64,000 nt of DNA from Pelagibacteraceae bacterium AG-426-L23 (GCA_003213115.1 QCNU01000003.1:1-64000); one strand, 5' to 3'; shown: positions 33,481-43,003, counted from the stretch's first letter. The notes: generated by a model from the sequence alone, not told the origin. Translations and numbers: made by a program.

Positions 33481-34622
33481 AAATTAATAAATTTTTTTTA
33501 AACTTATTATTTTTGACGATTATCTTGGTTGTAATTGAGTTAACTTCAGCGACTATAATCTATTTAAAAGAAAATAAAGTAAGTTTTTTGTTTAAACCCT
33601 TTAGTAAAATTTCAAAAAATTTTCAACAAAAGCAAGAAGTTTTTCTTGTAAATTGGGATACAAATAAAGATAGGTTTGTTCCAGGTAATTATTCTCATGA
33701 AAAATATGGAAAAAAAATAAACTATAAAATTAACTCTAAAGGTTTCAGGGGTAATGAATTTAGTTTTAAAAAAAAAGTTAAAAATCGAATTATTGCTTTT
33801 GGAGGATCAACTACTATTGGACTAGGTAGTGAAATAAATCAAACTTATCCAAAAAATCTAGAAGATAAGCTTAAAAAAAAAGATTTTGATGTAGAGGTTT
33901 TAAATTTTGGTCTACCAGCAAAGTCTTTGAATTTTATTAGAGAATTATATTTTAAAGAAGCATTTAATTACGAACCAGACATTATAATTATTTATTCTAA
34001 TAGAAACCCAACAATGTATGACTCCATCGGAACTAAAATTATGATTGATGAAAGATTGGATAACGACAAAATTATAAGAATAAATTTGATTTTAATGGAT
34101 AATGTAATGACTTTTAGACTTTTGTATAAAGCTTATAGAAAAATTATAAATTTAACCATCAAATCTGACAAAATTATATCTCCATACAAAGATGATATAA
34201 AACATAATGTTTTTTATTTTACTGACCAATATTATGAAACTTTAAATGAGATAATTAATTTTAGTAAAAAAAACTCAACAAAAGTAGTTTTGGTAAAACA
34301 AGCTTTCTTTTTTAATCCACCAATTCAAAAAAAATTAAGATCATACGATCTAAAAGAAAGTGTAGAAGTTTTAAAAAATTTAAAAAAAGATAACATTGAT
34401 CAATTAAACTATCATGATAGTTTTTGGTCGGTGACTAATGTAGTTCTTAATAAAACAATGGATAAATTTAAAAATCATCAAAATGTAATTATTGTTGATC
34501 CGATTGAGGCACTACTTAACAGTAAAGAAAACTTTACTGATTTCGTTCATTTAAGTCCAAGGGGCAACACAATTCTAGCAGATAAAATAAGCGATAAAAT
34601 TAAATCTATTTTGAATAAATAG
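33477..34622 (+). CDS. Membrane-anchored SGNH-like hydrolase
   Basis: The 381-residue protein has an N-terminal membrane helix (about residues 5-28), so the rest is extracytoplasmic. SGNH blocks can be picked out: AFGGSTTIGLG with the block I Ser near residue 110, NFGLPAKS as block II, YSNRNP with the block III Asn, and DFVHLSPRGN with the Asp/His pair of block V. Such proteins esterify or de-esterify surface glycans. The gene overlaps the M23 gene by 4 nt and converges with the carbamoyltransferase gene, another surface-modification gene. Confidence 0.75.
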   Translation: MKINKFFLNLLFLTIILVVIELTSATIIYLKENKVSFLFKPFSKISKNFQQKQEVFLVNWDTNKDRFVPGNYSHEKYGKKINYKINSKGFRGNEFSFKKKVKNRIIAFGGSTTIGLGSEINQTYPKNLEDKLKKKDFDVEVLNFGLPAKSLNFIRELYFKEAFNYEPDIIIIYSNRNPTMYDSIGTKIMIDERLDNDKIIRINLILMDNVMTFRLLYKAYRKIINLTIKSDKIISPYKDDIKHNVFYFTDQYYETLNEIINFSKKNSTKVVLVKQAFFFNPPIQKKLRSYDLKESVEVLKNLKKDNIDQLNYHDSFWSVTNVVLNKTMDKFKNHQNVIIVDPIEALLNSKENFTDFVHLSPRGNTILADKISDKIKSILNK

Positions 34623-34623
34623 A

Positions 34624-36456
34624 CTAATCTAATTCGAATTTTTCTTTATAATTTTCTTTGGTCTTTTTAATTTGTTTTTCTTTATATAAAATGTAGTTTT
34701 CACAGACTAAAATATCCAAATTAGTTCCCATAAAACATTTATAAGCATCCTCGATACTACAAACTATTGGTTCTCCTCTTACATTAAATGAGGTATTCAC
34801 TAAAATCGGACAATTTGTAATTTTGTAAAATTCTGAAATTAAATGATGATATCTGGGATTGGTTTCTTTATGAACTGTTTGAATTCTCGCAGAATTATCA
34901 ACATGTGTTACAGCAGGAATTATCGTCCTTAAAACATTTAATTTATCAAAGCCGGAAAGATTAATTTTTTCATCTTGTTTTGTTTTTTTATCCTCTTTTA
35001 CTTTCGCGACAAGAGACATATAGGGACTTTCTTTATTTAAGTTAAACCAATTTGAAACTTCTTCGCTCAAAATTGAAGGAGCAAAGGGTCTGAAACCCTC
35101 TCTAAATTTAATCTTTAGATTTAATTGTTTCTGCATTTTTTCTGACAAAGGGTTGGCTAAAATTGATCTAGCTCCTAAAGCCCTTGGGCCAAATTCCATT
35201 CTACCTTGAAACCATCCTACAATTTTATTTTGACTTAGTTCCTTTGCTAATTTTGGCAAAAGCTCATTGTCTTCAAGCTTATCAAAATTTGCATTTAAAT
35301 ATTTAAGATCTTTTTCTATACGATTATTACTAAAACTTGGACCTAAAAATGAACCTGACATTTCATCTTTATAATGATCTCTTTTATTACCCAATTCCTT
35401 AAACCAAAAACTCAAAGCCGCACCTATAGAACCTCCAGCATCTCCTGCAGCAGGTTGAACCCATATATTTTCAAAAATCTTATTATTTAAAATTTTACCG
35501 TTAGCCACGCAGTTTAAAGCTACACCGCCAGCTAAGCATAAATTTTTAATCTTAAATTCTGCTGAAATTGATTTAGTAAGCTTAATTATAATTTCCTCAG
35601 TAACTGATTGAATGGAGGCAGCTATATCCATATGAAATTGAGTTAACTTTTCTTTTTTTGGATTTCTTACGGGTTCACCAAATAATTCTGAAAATTTGTT
35701 ATTTGTCATTGTTAAACCGGTAGCATAATTAAAATATTTCATATTTAGCTTAAAGGAACCGTCCTCTTTAACGTCAATTAGGTTTTCTAAAATAATGTTT
35801 TTAAATTTAGGTTCACCGTAAGGAGCTAATCCCATAAGTTTGTATTCACCGCTATTTACTTTAAAACCCGTGTAGTATGTAAAGGCTGAATAGAGTAATC
35901 CTAAAGAATGAGGAAAGTGAATTTCCTTTATCATTTCTAGTTTATTTCCTTTGCCCAGCGCAACAGTAGTTGTTGCCCATTCACCTACTCCATCAAGAGT
36001 TAAAACAATTGCATCCTTAAAAGGTGAAGGAAAAAAAGCACTTGCTGCATGACTGTAGTGATGTTCTGAAAAAAAAATTTTATCAATATCATTAAAATTC
36101 TTATCGTGAATTTTTAACTTTTCAAAAATAAACTTTTTTTGAAATAACTTTTCTCTCAACCATATTGGCATTGACATACTAAAAGATTTAAAACCCAATG
36201 GAGCAAAGGCCAAATATGTCTCTAAGAGTCTCTCAAATTTTAAAAAAGGTTTTTCAAAAAAGACTATGTGATCAATCTCGCTTAAGTTTAATTTACCTTC
36301 AGAAAGAACATAGTCGACAGCTTTAGCGGGATATTTTGAGTCATGTTTCTTTCTTGAAAATCTCTCTTCTTGAGCTGCGGCTATGATTTTTCCGTCAACA
36401 ACTAAAGCAGCCGCACTATCGTGATAAAAAGCTGAAATTCCTAATATTGACGTCAT
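34624..36456 (-). CDS. NodU/CmcH-family carbamoyltransferase
   Basis: This 610-residue enzyme transfers a carbamoyl group from carbamoyl phosphate (through an adenylated intermediate) to a sugar or natural-product hydroxyl. The N-terminal Kae1-like domain starts ILGISAFYHDSAAALV and has EHHYSHAASAFFPSPF with metal-binding His residues, then LAGGVALNCVANG. The C-terminal YrdC-like part has QGRMEFGPRALGARSILANP and FREGFRPFAPSIL. It is the last gene of a minus-strand set with a methyltransferase, DUF5989 and SxtJ, a combination also known from saxitoxin-like and polysaccharide clusters. The acceptor is unknown. Confidence 0.93.
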   Translation of the reverse strand: MTSILGISAFYHDSAAALVVDGKIIAAAQEERFSRKKHDSKYPAKAVDYVLSEGKLNLSEIDHIVFFEKPFLKFERLLETYLAFAPLGFKSFSMSMPIWLREKLFQKKFIFEKLKIHDKNFNDIDKIFFSEHHYSHAASAFFPSPFKDAIVLTLDGVGEWATTTVALGKGNKLEMIKEIHFPHSLGLLYSAFTYYTGFKVNSGEYKLMGLAPYGEPKFKNIILENLIDVKEDGSFKLNMKYFNYATGLTMTNNKFSELFGEPVRNPKKEKLTQFHMDIAASIQSVTEEIIIKLTKSISAEFKIKNLCLAGGVALNCVANGKILNNKIFENIWVQPAAGDAGGSIGAALSFWFKELGNKRDHYKDEMSGSFLGPSFSNNRIEKDLKYLNANFDKLEDNELLPKLAKELSQNKIVGWFQGRMEFGPRALGARSILANPLSEKMQKQLNLKIKFREGFRPFAPSILSEEVSNWFNLNKESPYMSLVAKVKEDKKTKQDEKINLSGFDKLNVLRTIIPAVTHVDNSARIQTVHKETNPRYHHLISEFYKITNCPILVNTSFNVRGEPIVCSIEDAYKCFMGTNLDILVCENYILYKEKQIKKTKENYKEKFELD

Positions 36457-36474
36457 ATTATTTATAATACTAAT

Positions 36475-37392
36475 CTAATCTTTTTTTTGACCTAAAAAAA
36501 TATATAGCCCGCCTTCATCACCCTGTCTATTAAAAATCATAGATATTTGAGTGAATAATCTCTCAAGTTTTGTCCCCACTTTTCCTTTATTAAAAAGATT
36601 AGAAACATCCTGATTTTCTTTATTGCTCTGAAAAAAATCACAACTAGGAAAAGAATTATAGAACTCTATTTTATTAATTTTAAAATTCTCAATAACTTCA
36701 TCAAAAGTATGAGATCTTTCAACAGGATGCGTATACTGGTCTTTAATCCAAGCGTCAATTTTTTTTAAAGATTTTGTATCAGTTTTTCTTAGAACTGGAT
36801 CAAAAATCATTAAATATTTTTTTCCAAAGATTTTATAGAGATATTTTCTTATAAAAGTTCTTAATCTTCCATACTTATTATATAAGCCAACTAATAAAAT
36901 TCCGTCTTTTTTTAATGACTTAGTAACTTTCTTCATAGCAGCGAAAGTATCTTTTGTGTGATGTAAAACACCATTACACAAGATAATATCAAAGTAATTA
37001 TCTGAAAAGTGTTCATCAAAAATATCACCACAAACAAAATCAACATTTTTAATTTCATTTTTTTTTGCAAAATCTGAACCCGCCTTTAGAGATGTAAAAT
37101 TTGCATCAAATGCAACAACTTCATTATTGTTGCCAATACTTAAATAATTAGAAAGTTGGCAAGTCCCAGCACCTACCTCAAGAATTTTTTTATTATATCC
37201 TATAAATTTTTTAAGGTTTGATGTAAAAAGATTTTCATCACCTTTTTTTAGTATAGCTAACTTGTCATCAGATATTTCATAATTTGGAAATGGGTCATCA
37301 TGATAGAAAGTAATAACTTTTCCAGTTATGTTGTCTGAATAATCAAAAACTTTTATACCATCTTGGATAGTATAATTATTTTTTTTTAGCAT
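36475..37392 (-). CDS. Class I SAM-dependent methyltransferase
   Basis: The 305-residue protein has motif I ILEVGAGTCQLSNYL near residues 70-84, an acidic second strand end (VVAFDANF), then VCGDIFDEHFSDNYFDIILCNGVLHH, which is motif II in the Methyltransf_11 style. The C-terminal half is typical of methyltransferases in glycan or natural-product clusters. It sits 18 nt upstream of the carbamoyltransferase and 7 nt downstream of the DUF5989 gene. Methylation of the same glycan that is carbamoylated is plausible but inferred. Confidence 0.8.
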   Translation of the reverse strand: MLKKNNYTIQDGIKVFDYSDNITGKVITFYHDDPFPNYEISDDKLAILKKGDENLFTSNLKKFIGYNKKILEVGAGTCQLSNYLSIGNNNEVVAFDANFTSLKAGSDFAKKNEIKNVDFVCGDIFDEHFSDNYFDIILCNGVLHHTKDTFAAMKKVTKSLKKDGILLVGLYNKYGRLRTFIRKYLYKIFGKKYLMIFDPVLRKTDTKSLKKIDAWIKDQYTHPVERSHTFDEVIENFKINKIEFYNSFPSCDFFQSNKENQDVSNLFNKGKVGTKLERLFTQISMIFNRQGDEGGLYIFLGQKKD

Positions 37393-37399
37393 TTAATTA

Positions 37400-37552
37400 T
37401 TAAAATATTGCGTAAATGAATGGAGCTACAGTAGATCCTTGGCTTAAAACTATCAAGAATCCAAAAATTCCAAGTATAAAAAAGATTGGATATAGCCACC
37501 ATTTTTTTCTGTATCTCAAAAAAACTATAAACTCTTTTAAAAAACTTATCAT
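37400..37552 (-). CDS. DUF5989 family small membrane protein
   Basis: A 50-residue frame starts at the ATG whose first base is the last base of the SxtJ stop codon (TAATG overlap). It has a basic juxtamembrane part (FLRYRKKWWLYP), one membrane helix and the ending VLSQGSTVAPFIYAIF. This ending is diagnostic of DUF5989, where SQGSAVAPFIYTLF is typical. The function is unknown, but these proteins are encoded next to SxtJ and carbamoyltransferases, exactly as here. It lies 7 nt upstream of the methyltransferase gene. Confidence 0.88.
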   Translation of the reverse strand: MISFLKEFIVFLRYRKKWWLYPIFFILGIFGFLIVLSQGSTVAPFIYAIF

Positions 37553-37929
37553 TAAAATTGATTTTTCATAGATCCAAGATCTTTGTCTCTTTTAATCCAG
37601 TAGGATTTCTTTTCTAAAAATTTAATTCCCAAAAGGTCTTTACCAAAAATTCTTAAGAGAAGACCGATTGGAGTTATTACTATAAAATAAACAATTGATA
37701 AGACTAAAGGTGCAATCACTTTACCAAGAATCTCACCAAATTTTATCCAAATTCTTTTAAATGGATTTAAAATTTTAGAATTCAAAAGTCCTAAAACTAA
37801 AAAAATTACAGCTATTAAAAGGGACCAGATTCTCAAACTATCGCCTTTAAATAATGGCCACAATGCTATTAGAAGAAAAACAATAAAAAAAAGTACCCCA
37901 AAACTTTTATTACTATTTTTTTTATCCAT
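37552..37929 (-). CDS. SxtJ-family membrane protein
   Basis: The 125-residue protein has three or four hydrophobic segments (about residues 10-28, 33-50, 70-93). Conserved features are a Lys/Asn-rich start, FGVLFFIVFLLIALWPL, and the tail GKDLLGIKFLEKKSYWIKRD, matching SxtJ proteins (GxxLLGxxFxxxxxSYWxxR). The role is unknown. It was first named from the saxitoxin cluster and commonly accompanies carbamoyltransferases. It lies 8 nt downstream of xsc on the same strand, so this surface set may be read from the xsc transcript. Confidence 0.88.
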   Translation of the reverse strand: MDKKNSNKSFGVLFFIVFLLIALWPLFKGDSLRIWSLLIAVIFLVLGLLNSKILNPFKRIWIKFGEILGKVIAPLVLSIVYFIVITPIGLLLRIFGKDLLGIKFLEKKSYWIKRDKDLGSMKNQF

Positions 37930-37937
37930 TCCTTTAA

Positions 37938-39719
37938 TTAATTAAATCCCTTTTGGGCCTTCATATCTTCTCTTTTAATTCCAGCTACTTTAACTGGTTT
38001 TTTCATTGCATCTCTTCTGAATGGTTCGCCTAACTCTTGGTTTAAAATAACTTCTATAAAAGTAGTAATCCCTTTTTTTTGATCTTCACAAGATTGTTTT
38101 ATTGCTTTAGTAGTTTCTTCCATTGTTTTTACGGTAACACCTTTTAAACCGCATGCATTAGCTACTTTTGCATAACTCAAATCTGGATCTAATTCTGTTC
38201 CAATAAAATTATCATCAAACCATAATATAGAATTTCTTTTTTCAGCACCCCATTGATAATTTCTAAAAATTACCATTGAGATAGCTGGCCATTCTTTTCG
38301 AGCACATGAACTCATTTCATTCATGCTAATTCCAAAAGCTCCATCACCAGCAAAGCCAATTACAGGAGTATCAGGACAACCAATTTTAGCACCAAGTATT
38401 GATGGAAATCCATAGCCACAAGGACCGAATAGACCAGGCGCAAGATATTTTCTTCCTTTTTCAAAAGTAGGATATGCATTACCTATTGCACAATTGTTTC
38501 CAATATCACTAGATATTATTACATCGTTTGGCATTCCTGCTTGTATAGCTCTCCATGCTTGTCTTGGCGACATTCGATCTTTGTCTCTTTCTCTTGCTTC
38601 TTTATTCCATACTGTACCTGGATCATCATCTTCATGGTCTAAACTTGATAATTTTTGTAACCATGCCGATTTAATTTGATGGATTAAGTCTTTTCTTTTC
38701 TTTCTATCTTTGTCTCCTGCTTTTGGAGAAAGTTTACTTAATAATTGTTGAGCAACAAGTTTTGCGTCTCCACAAATACCAACGGTTACTTTTTTTGTTA
38801 AACCAATTCTGTCAGAATTCATATCAACTTGAATTATTTTTGCATTTTTAGGCCAATAATCAATTCCATATCCAGGTAAGGTAGAAAAAGGATTTAATCT
38901 AGTTCCAAGAGCTAAAACCACATCAGCTTTTGATATTAATTCCATTCCTGCTTTAGAACCGTTGTATCCTAAAGGCCCAACTGCTAAAGGGTGACTTCCT
39001 GGAAAGCTATCATTATGTTGATAGCCAGAACATACTGGCGAATCTAATTTTTCAGCTAACTTTACACAATCATTAATTGCTCCACCTATAACTACTCCAG
39101 CTCCAGATAAAATAACTGGAAATTTTGCATCAGATAATAATTTTGCAGCTTTGTTGATTGCTTCTGCGCCTCCAGCTTGCCTTTCTAGTCTTACAATAGG
39201 AGGTAAATCTATATCAATAACTTGTGTCCAATAATCTCTTGGTACGTTAATTTGTGCAGGAGCAGAACCTCTAATTGCTTTTTCTATAACACGATTTAAA
39301 ACCTCTGCCATTCTAGATGGATCTCTCACCTCTTCTTGATAACAAACCATATCTTTAAATAAATTCATTTGCTCTACCTCTTGAAAACCACCTTGACCCA
39401 TTGTTTTATTTGCTGCCTGAGGTGTTACTAAAAGTAAAGGAGTATGATTCCAATAAGCTGTTTTAATTGGTGTGACTAAACCGGTAATCCCTGGACCATT
39501 TTGAGCAATTACCATAGACATTTTTCCTGTTGCTCTTGTATAGCCATCAGCAATTAACCCACCATTAGTTTCGTGAGCAACATCCCAAAACGTAATTCCA
39601 GCATCAGGAAAAATATCAGAGATAGGCATGAAAGCTGATCCAATTATCCCAAAAGCATGTTCAATACCATGCATTTGTAAAACTTTTACAAAAGCTTCTT
39701 CTGTAGTCATTTTTGCCAT
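37938..39719 (-). CDS. xsc: Sulfoacetaldehyde acetyltransferase
   Basis: This 593-residue thiamine-diphosphate enzyme cleaves sulfoacetaldehyde with phosphate to acetyl phosphate and sulfite. The N terminus (TTEEAFVKVLQMHGIEHAFG), VAHETNGGLIADGYTRATG with the TPP Glu, and the C-terminal GDGAFGISMNE, NYQWGAEKRN and FDDNFIGTELD follow Xsc rather than acetolactate synthase. It is divergent (57 nt) from suyAB. It is the joint end of the taurine and possible isethionate routes. Its product feeds Pta (19306). Sulfite would go to AprMBA or TauE. Confidence 0.93.
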   Translation of the reverse strand: MAKMTTEEAFVKVLQMHGIEHAFGIIGSAFMPISDIFPDAGITFWDVAHETNGGLIADGYTRATGKMSMVIAQNGPGITGLVTPIKTAYWNHTPLLLVTPQAANKTMGQGGFQEVEQMNLFKDMVCYQEEVRDPSRMAEVLNRVIEKAIRGSAPAQINVPRDYWTQVIDIDLPPIVRLERQAGGAEAINKAAKLLSDAKFPVILSGAGVVIGGAINDCVKLAEKLDSPVCSGYQHNDSFPGSHPLAVGPLGYNGSKAGMELISKADVVLALGTRLNPFSTLPGYGIDYWPKNAKIIQVDMNSDRIGLTKKVTVGICGDAKLVAQQLLSKLSPKAGDKDRKKRKDLIHQIKSAWLQKLSSLDHEDDDPGTVWNKEARERDKDRMSPRQAWRAIQAGMPNDVIISSDIGNNCAIGNAYPTFEKGRKYLAPGLFGPCGYGFPSILGAKIGCPDTPVIGFAGDGAFGISMNEMSSCARKEWPAISMVIFRNYQWGAEKRNSILWFDDNFIGTELDPDLSYAKVANACGLKGVTVKTMEETTKAIKQSCEDQKKGITTFIEVILNQELGEPFRRDAMKKPVKVAGIKREDMKAQKGFN

Positions 39720-39776
39720 AAAAATCCTGTTTACTTTAATTATATCAAATTATAGTTTATATCCATTAAATATTTT

Positions 39777-40064
39777 ATGTCACAGCCAGACCTTATTATC
39801 CATGACGAAAAAGATAACGTTGGAGTAGTTGTAATAGAAACAACGAAAAAGGGCCAAGAATGTAGTGCATGGATAATGGAAAATGATAAAACTATCAAAG
39901 TTCACTCAACCAATGAAGTTCCATTAGGTCACAAAATCGCACTAAAAGATCTGAAGGAGGGAGACACAATATTAAAGTATGGTCATGATATTGGTAAAGT
40001 TGTAAAATCAATAAAAAAAGGTGATCATGTTCATGTTCACAATGTAAAAACAAAGAAATGGTAA
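39777..40064 (+). CDS. suyA: Sulfolactate sulfo-lyase small subunit (SAF domain)
   Basis: The 95-residue SAF-domain protein has the SuyA pattern: a His-containing start ([14 protein letters not shown]), [22 protein letters not shown] and [21 protein letters not shown]. In the UxaA superfamily this domain forms part of the active site of the large subunit. With SuyB (4 nt downstream) it removes sulfite from (R)-sulfolactate to give pyruvate. An altronate or other hydro-lyase small subunit is the alternative, but the sulfonate context supports SuyA. Confidence 0.88.
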   Translation: MSQPDLIIHDEKDNVGVVVIETTKKGQECSAWIMENDKTIKVHSTNEVPLGHKIALKDLKEGDTILKYGHDIGKVVKSIKKGDHVHVHNVKTKKW

Positions 40065-40068
40065 ATGT

Positions 40069-41235
40069 ATGGAAATTCCAAAAAGTTTTTTAGGTTATAA
40101 AAGGGAAAACGGAAGAGCGGGCACAAGAAATCATGTAATAATTTTACCAGTTGATGATATATCAAATGCATGTGCGGAAGCAGTGTCAAACAATATTAAA
40201 GGAACCATTGCTTTACCTCACTCCTATGGAAGACTTCAATTTGGTGCAGATCTTGAGTTACATTTTAGAACAATGATAGGAACTGGAAAAAATCCTAATG
40301 TAGCTGCAGTAATAGTTATTGGAATAGAGCCAAAATGGACAAAAAGGATTGTGGACGAAATAGCAAAAACAGGAAAACCTGTCGAAGGATTTCACATCGA
40401 AAGAACTGGGGATATAGGAACAATTATGAAGGCTTCAAAAAAAGCACAGGAATTTTCACAATGGGCTTCGGAAAAACAAAGAGAGGAATGTCCACTAAGT
40501 GATTTATGGATATCTGTTAAATGTGGGGAGTCAGATACAACTTCTGGATTAGCATCAAATCCTACTGTAGGTAATTTAATGGAAAAACTAGAACCCTTTG
40601 GTGTTCATTTGTGTTTTGGAGAAACTTCAGAATTAACAGGTGCTGAAACAGTTTGTGCAGCTAGGGGCGCAACTCCAGAAGCAAAGAAAAAGTTTATGAA
40701 AACATGGAATGCTTATAATGACTTTATATTAAAAGAAGCAACAAATGATCTATCTGAAAGTCAACCAACTGCTGGAAATATTGCTGGTGGTTTAACAACA
40801 ATTGAAGAAAAAGCTTTTGGAAATTTTCAAAAAATTGGAAACTTAAAGTTTATTGATGTTTTAGAACCTGCAGAAGAACCAAAAAAAGGAAAAGGTTTGT
40901 ATTTTATGGATACTTCTTCGGCAGCAGCAGAGTGTGTTACTTTACAAGCAGCAGGAGGATTTAATATTCACTTATTTCCAACAGGACAAGGAAATATTAT
41001 AGGCAATCCGATTGAGCCTGTGGTAAAGCTTACTGCTAATCCTTTAACTGCTAAATTAATGAAAGAACATGTAGACTGCGATGTTTCAAAAATTTTATCA
41101 AGAGAAATGAATTTGTCTCAAGCAGGAGATGAATTAATCAAAGTGATGTTGAAAGTTGCCAATGGAAGACTCACTTGTGCTGAGGCTTTAGGCCATAGAG
41201 AATTTGTTATGACAAAACTTTATAGAAGTGCATAA
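40069..41235 (+). CDS. suyB: Sulfolactate sulfo-lyase large subunit (UxaA family)
   Basis: The 388-residue UxaA/altronate-dehydratase-type lyase has [18 protein letters not shown] at the start, [46 protein letters not shown] and a Cys-containing C-terminal region. The metal-binding and active-site Cys/His pattern of the family is present. Together with SuyA it converts (R)-sulfolactate to pyruvate and sulfite. It completes the route from DHPS through HpsN. It converges with the TauE-type gene. Confidence 0.9.
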   Translation: MEIPKSFLGYKRENGRAGTRNHVIILPVDDISNACAEAVSNNIKGTIALPHSYGRLQFGADLELHFRTMIGTGKNPNVAAVIVIGIEPKWTKRIVDEIAKTGKPVEGFHIERTGDIGTIMKASKKAQEFSQWASEKQREECPLSDLWISVKCGESDTTSGLASNPTVGNLMEKLEPFGVHLCFGETSELTGAETVCAARGATPEAKKKFMKTWNAYNDFILKEATNDLSESQPTAGNIAGGLTTIEEKAFGNFQKIGNLKFIDVLEPAEEPKKGKGLYFMDTSSAAAECVTLQAAGGFNIHLFPTGQGNIIGNPIEPVVKLTANPLTAKLMKEHVDCDVSKILSREMNLSQAGDELIKVMLKVANGRLTCAEALGHREFVMTKLYRSA

Positions 41236-41237
41236 AA

Positions 41238-42353
41238 TTATTTAGTAACTTTAACATCTTCTAGCTTTTTTTTCCTAAAATCACTCAATACTTTTCTTGC
41301 AAGTGCCGCTAGAGCACCTAAAGCTATAGCAATTATTATAGCAAAAGCTCCATATAGAATTGGAGTATTATTAGATAAACTTAAAACAAATTCTGAAATA
41401 GGATTTAATTCTGGTTGTAAAGGTTTTATACTATCAGCTTTTTTTGAAGTTTCTTTAAAAAAAGTGTCGTAAGCTATAGCAACAGATACGCTGCACAAAA
41501 GAACAGCGAACATCGTTTTTAACTCTGAACTTTTTAAGTATTGTCCGAGTTTTTGTCCAACTTGAACTCCAAAGATAGAACCAAATATTAATGGAACTAC
41601 TAAAATTAAATCAATAGAACCGTAGTTTGATGCATGAAGAATTGTTACTATTGCACTGATAAATAGCGTCACAAATAATGACGTACCAGGTATTAATTTG
41701 GTTGGCATACCTATTATATAAATCATGGCAGGAACCATTAAAAATGCACCGCCAACTCCCATCATTGATGCAATAAATCCAACAACTAAACCTAAAATGA
41801 TAGGTGTAAAAATGCTTTCATAAAGTTTAGATTTTTTAAACCTCATTCTAAATGGTAAACCTTGCAACCAATTATGGTTATGTAATTTTTTTCTTAATAC
41901 AATTTTTTTTCTTTCCCTGTCTACTTCCGCAACCCCCTCTAACAACATTAAAGTTCCAATAATCGCTAGAAGATACATATAAGCTAATGAGATAATTAAA
42001 CTAATTTTGCCTATTTCTTTAAAATATGTGAAAGTTATAATGCCTATTATAGTACCAAAAACTCCTCCTACTACAATCATAGAACCCATCTTATAATCTA
42101 AAGTATTTTTAAACCAATGAGTTAACGATCCAGAAACTGATGTAGCTAAAATATTATTTACTTCATTTGGAACTGCATATGTTGGGGGAACGCCCATAAA
42201 AATTAAAAATGGAGTCATTAAAAAACCTCCTCCAACTCCAAATATTCCCGAAAGCAAGCCAACTACAAAACTTAGAAAAAGTATTAAAATGATATTTACA
42301 GAAACTCCAGCTATTGGGAGATATAGTTCCATATTAATGTAAGTATTCTTCAA
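41238..42353 (-). CDS. tauE: TauE/SafE-family sulfite (or sulfonate) exporter
   Basis: The 371-residue protein has eight or nine membrane helices. The duplicated family signature is visible: GLLSGIFGVGGGFLMTPFLI near residues 35-54 and FIASMMGVGGAFLMVPAMIY in the second half. TauE/SafE proteins export sulfite or small sulfonates. Two sulfite-releasing enzymes are encoded next door (Xsc, SuyAB), making sulfite disposal the probable job. The inter-half loop (about 150-180) is unusually basic and the C-terminal tail is long. Confidence 0.88.
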   Translation of the reverse strand: MKNTYINMELYLPIAGVSVNIILILFLSFVVGLLSGIFGVGGGFLMTPFLIFMGVPPTYAVPNEVNNILATSVSGSLTHWFKNTLDYKMGSMIVVGGVFGTIIGIITFTYFKEIGKISLIISLAYMYLLAIIGTLMLLEGVAEVDRERKKIVLRKKLHNHNWLQGLPFRMRFKKSKLYESIFTPIILGLVVGFIASMMGVGGAFLMVPAMIYIIGMPTKLIPGTSLFVTLFISAIVTILHASNYGSIDLILVVPLIFGSIFGVQVGQKLGQYLKSSELKTMFAVLLCSVSVAIAYDTFFKETSKKADSIKPLQPELNPISEFVLSLSNNTPILYGAFAIIIAIALGALAALARKVLSDFRKKKLEDVKVTK

Positions 42354-42416
42354 ATATTACATTGTCAATGAATAGATAGAAGAACTAAATTAAGATGTTG
42401 TTGGGATTAGCGGTAT

Positions 42417-42578
42417 TTAAATGAAATATCTCAAAGTGCCCACAAGAATCATAGCCCAAAAGATTAAAAGTAATGCGTTTGTGAAGGTCTTTACAGTAAG
42501 AATGTCTATAAGCAAAAATTTCTTTTTAAGAGTTTTGTTACTATTTTGAATTGAAGAATTCACACATGTAACTAACAT
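42417..42578 (-). CDS. Putative 53-residue single-pass membrane protein
   Basis: An open frame runs from the ATG at 42578 to TAA, in the gap between the tauE and 116-residue genes, on their strand. The N-terminal half is polar and basic (SNKTLKKKF). The C-terminal half has a hydrophobic helix, TFTNALLLIFWAMILVGTLR. The composition is sensible for a small membrane protein, and the gap is otherwise the longest unexplained one nearby. No ribosome-binding site is obvious and I recognise no family, so it may be a chance frame. Confidence 0.45.
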   Translation of the reverse strand: MLVTCVNSSIQNSNKTLKKKFLLIDILTVKTFTNALLLIFWAMILVGTLRYFI

Positions 42579-42635
42579 AGGGTTTCAAATTTTTGAAATA
42601 TTTATTGAAAAGAAACATGTACAAACTGACGCAGG

Positions 42636-42986
42636 CTAGTAAATGGTCGCTCCGAAAACCTTGATTTCTTCACCTTCTACTCCAAGCACTAAGCGACCTA
42701 AATATTCACCGGGAATACTATTACTTTTTTGTTTGTAGAGCACAGTAACATGCAAGTCTCTTCTAAGACACCCAAGAACATCGTATTTTTCAGATAAACT
42801 TGTAAGAAGTTTATTGTTTGACCACTGTTTTCCTAACTCTACTTCATTAGCTCCGTAAAGCATTTGAGAAGAGAAGTCTCTTGTAAAACCTCCATAGTCC
42901 TTCATGTTTGAGGTTTTAATTAAATTTTCCCATATAGGATTAGCAATTTCTATTATTTCTTCGTCTGTTTTCTTTAGAAGATCCAT
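42636..42986 (-). CDS. Conserved-looking small protein following aprA, unknown function
   Basis: The soluble 116-residue protein has two N-terminal helices (DEEIIEIANPIWENLIKTS) and a beta-rich C-terminal half (DVLGCLRRDLHVTVLYKQK, YLGRLVLGVEGEEIKVFGATIY). The order resembles an NTF2-like alpha+beta cone fold, but I see no decisive motif. It lies 17 nt after aprA, so it is likely co-transcribed with aprMBA and may assist APS reductase or sulfite handling. That role is inferred from position only. Confidence 0.65.
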   Translation of the reverse strand: MDLLKKTDEEIIEIANPIWENLIKTSNMKDYGGFTRDFSSQMLYGANEVELGKQWSNNKLLTSLSEKYDVLGCLRRDLHVTVLYKQKSNSIPGEYLGRLVLGVEGEEIKVFGATIY

Positions 42987-43003
42987 TAATTATTATAATA
43001 CTG

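Noticed and set aside
37938..39719. Acetolactate synthase
   Set aside because: The TPP enzyme follows Xsc in its N-terminal and C-terminal stretches and sits next to suyAB and sulfonate genes; no ilvN is nearby.
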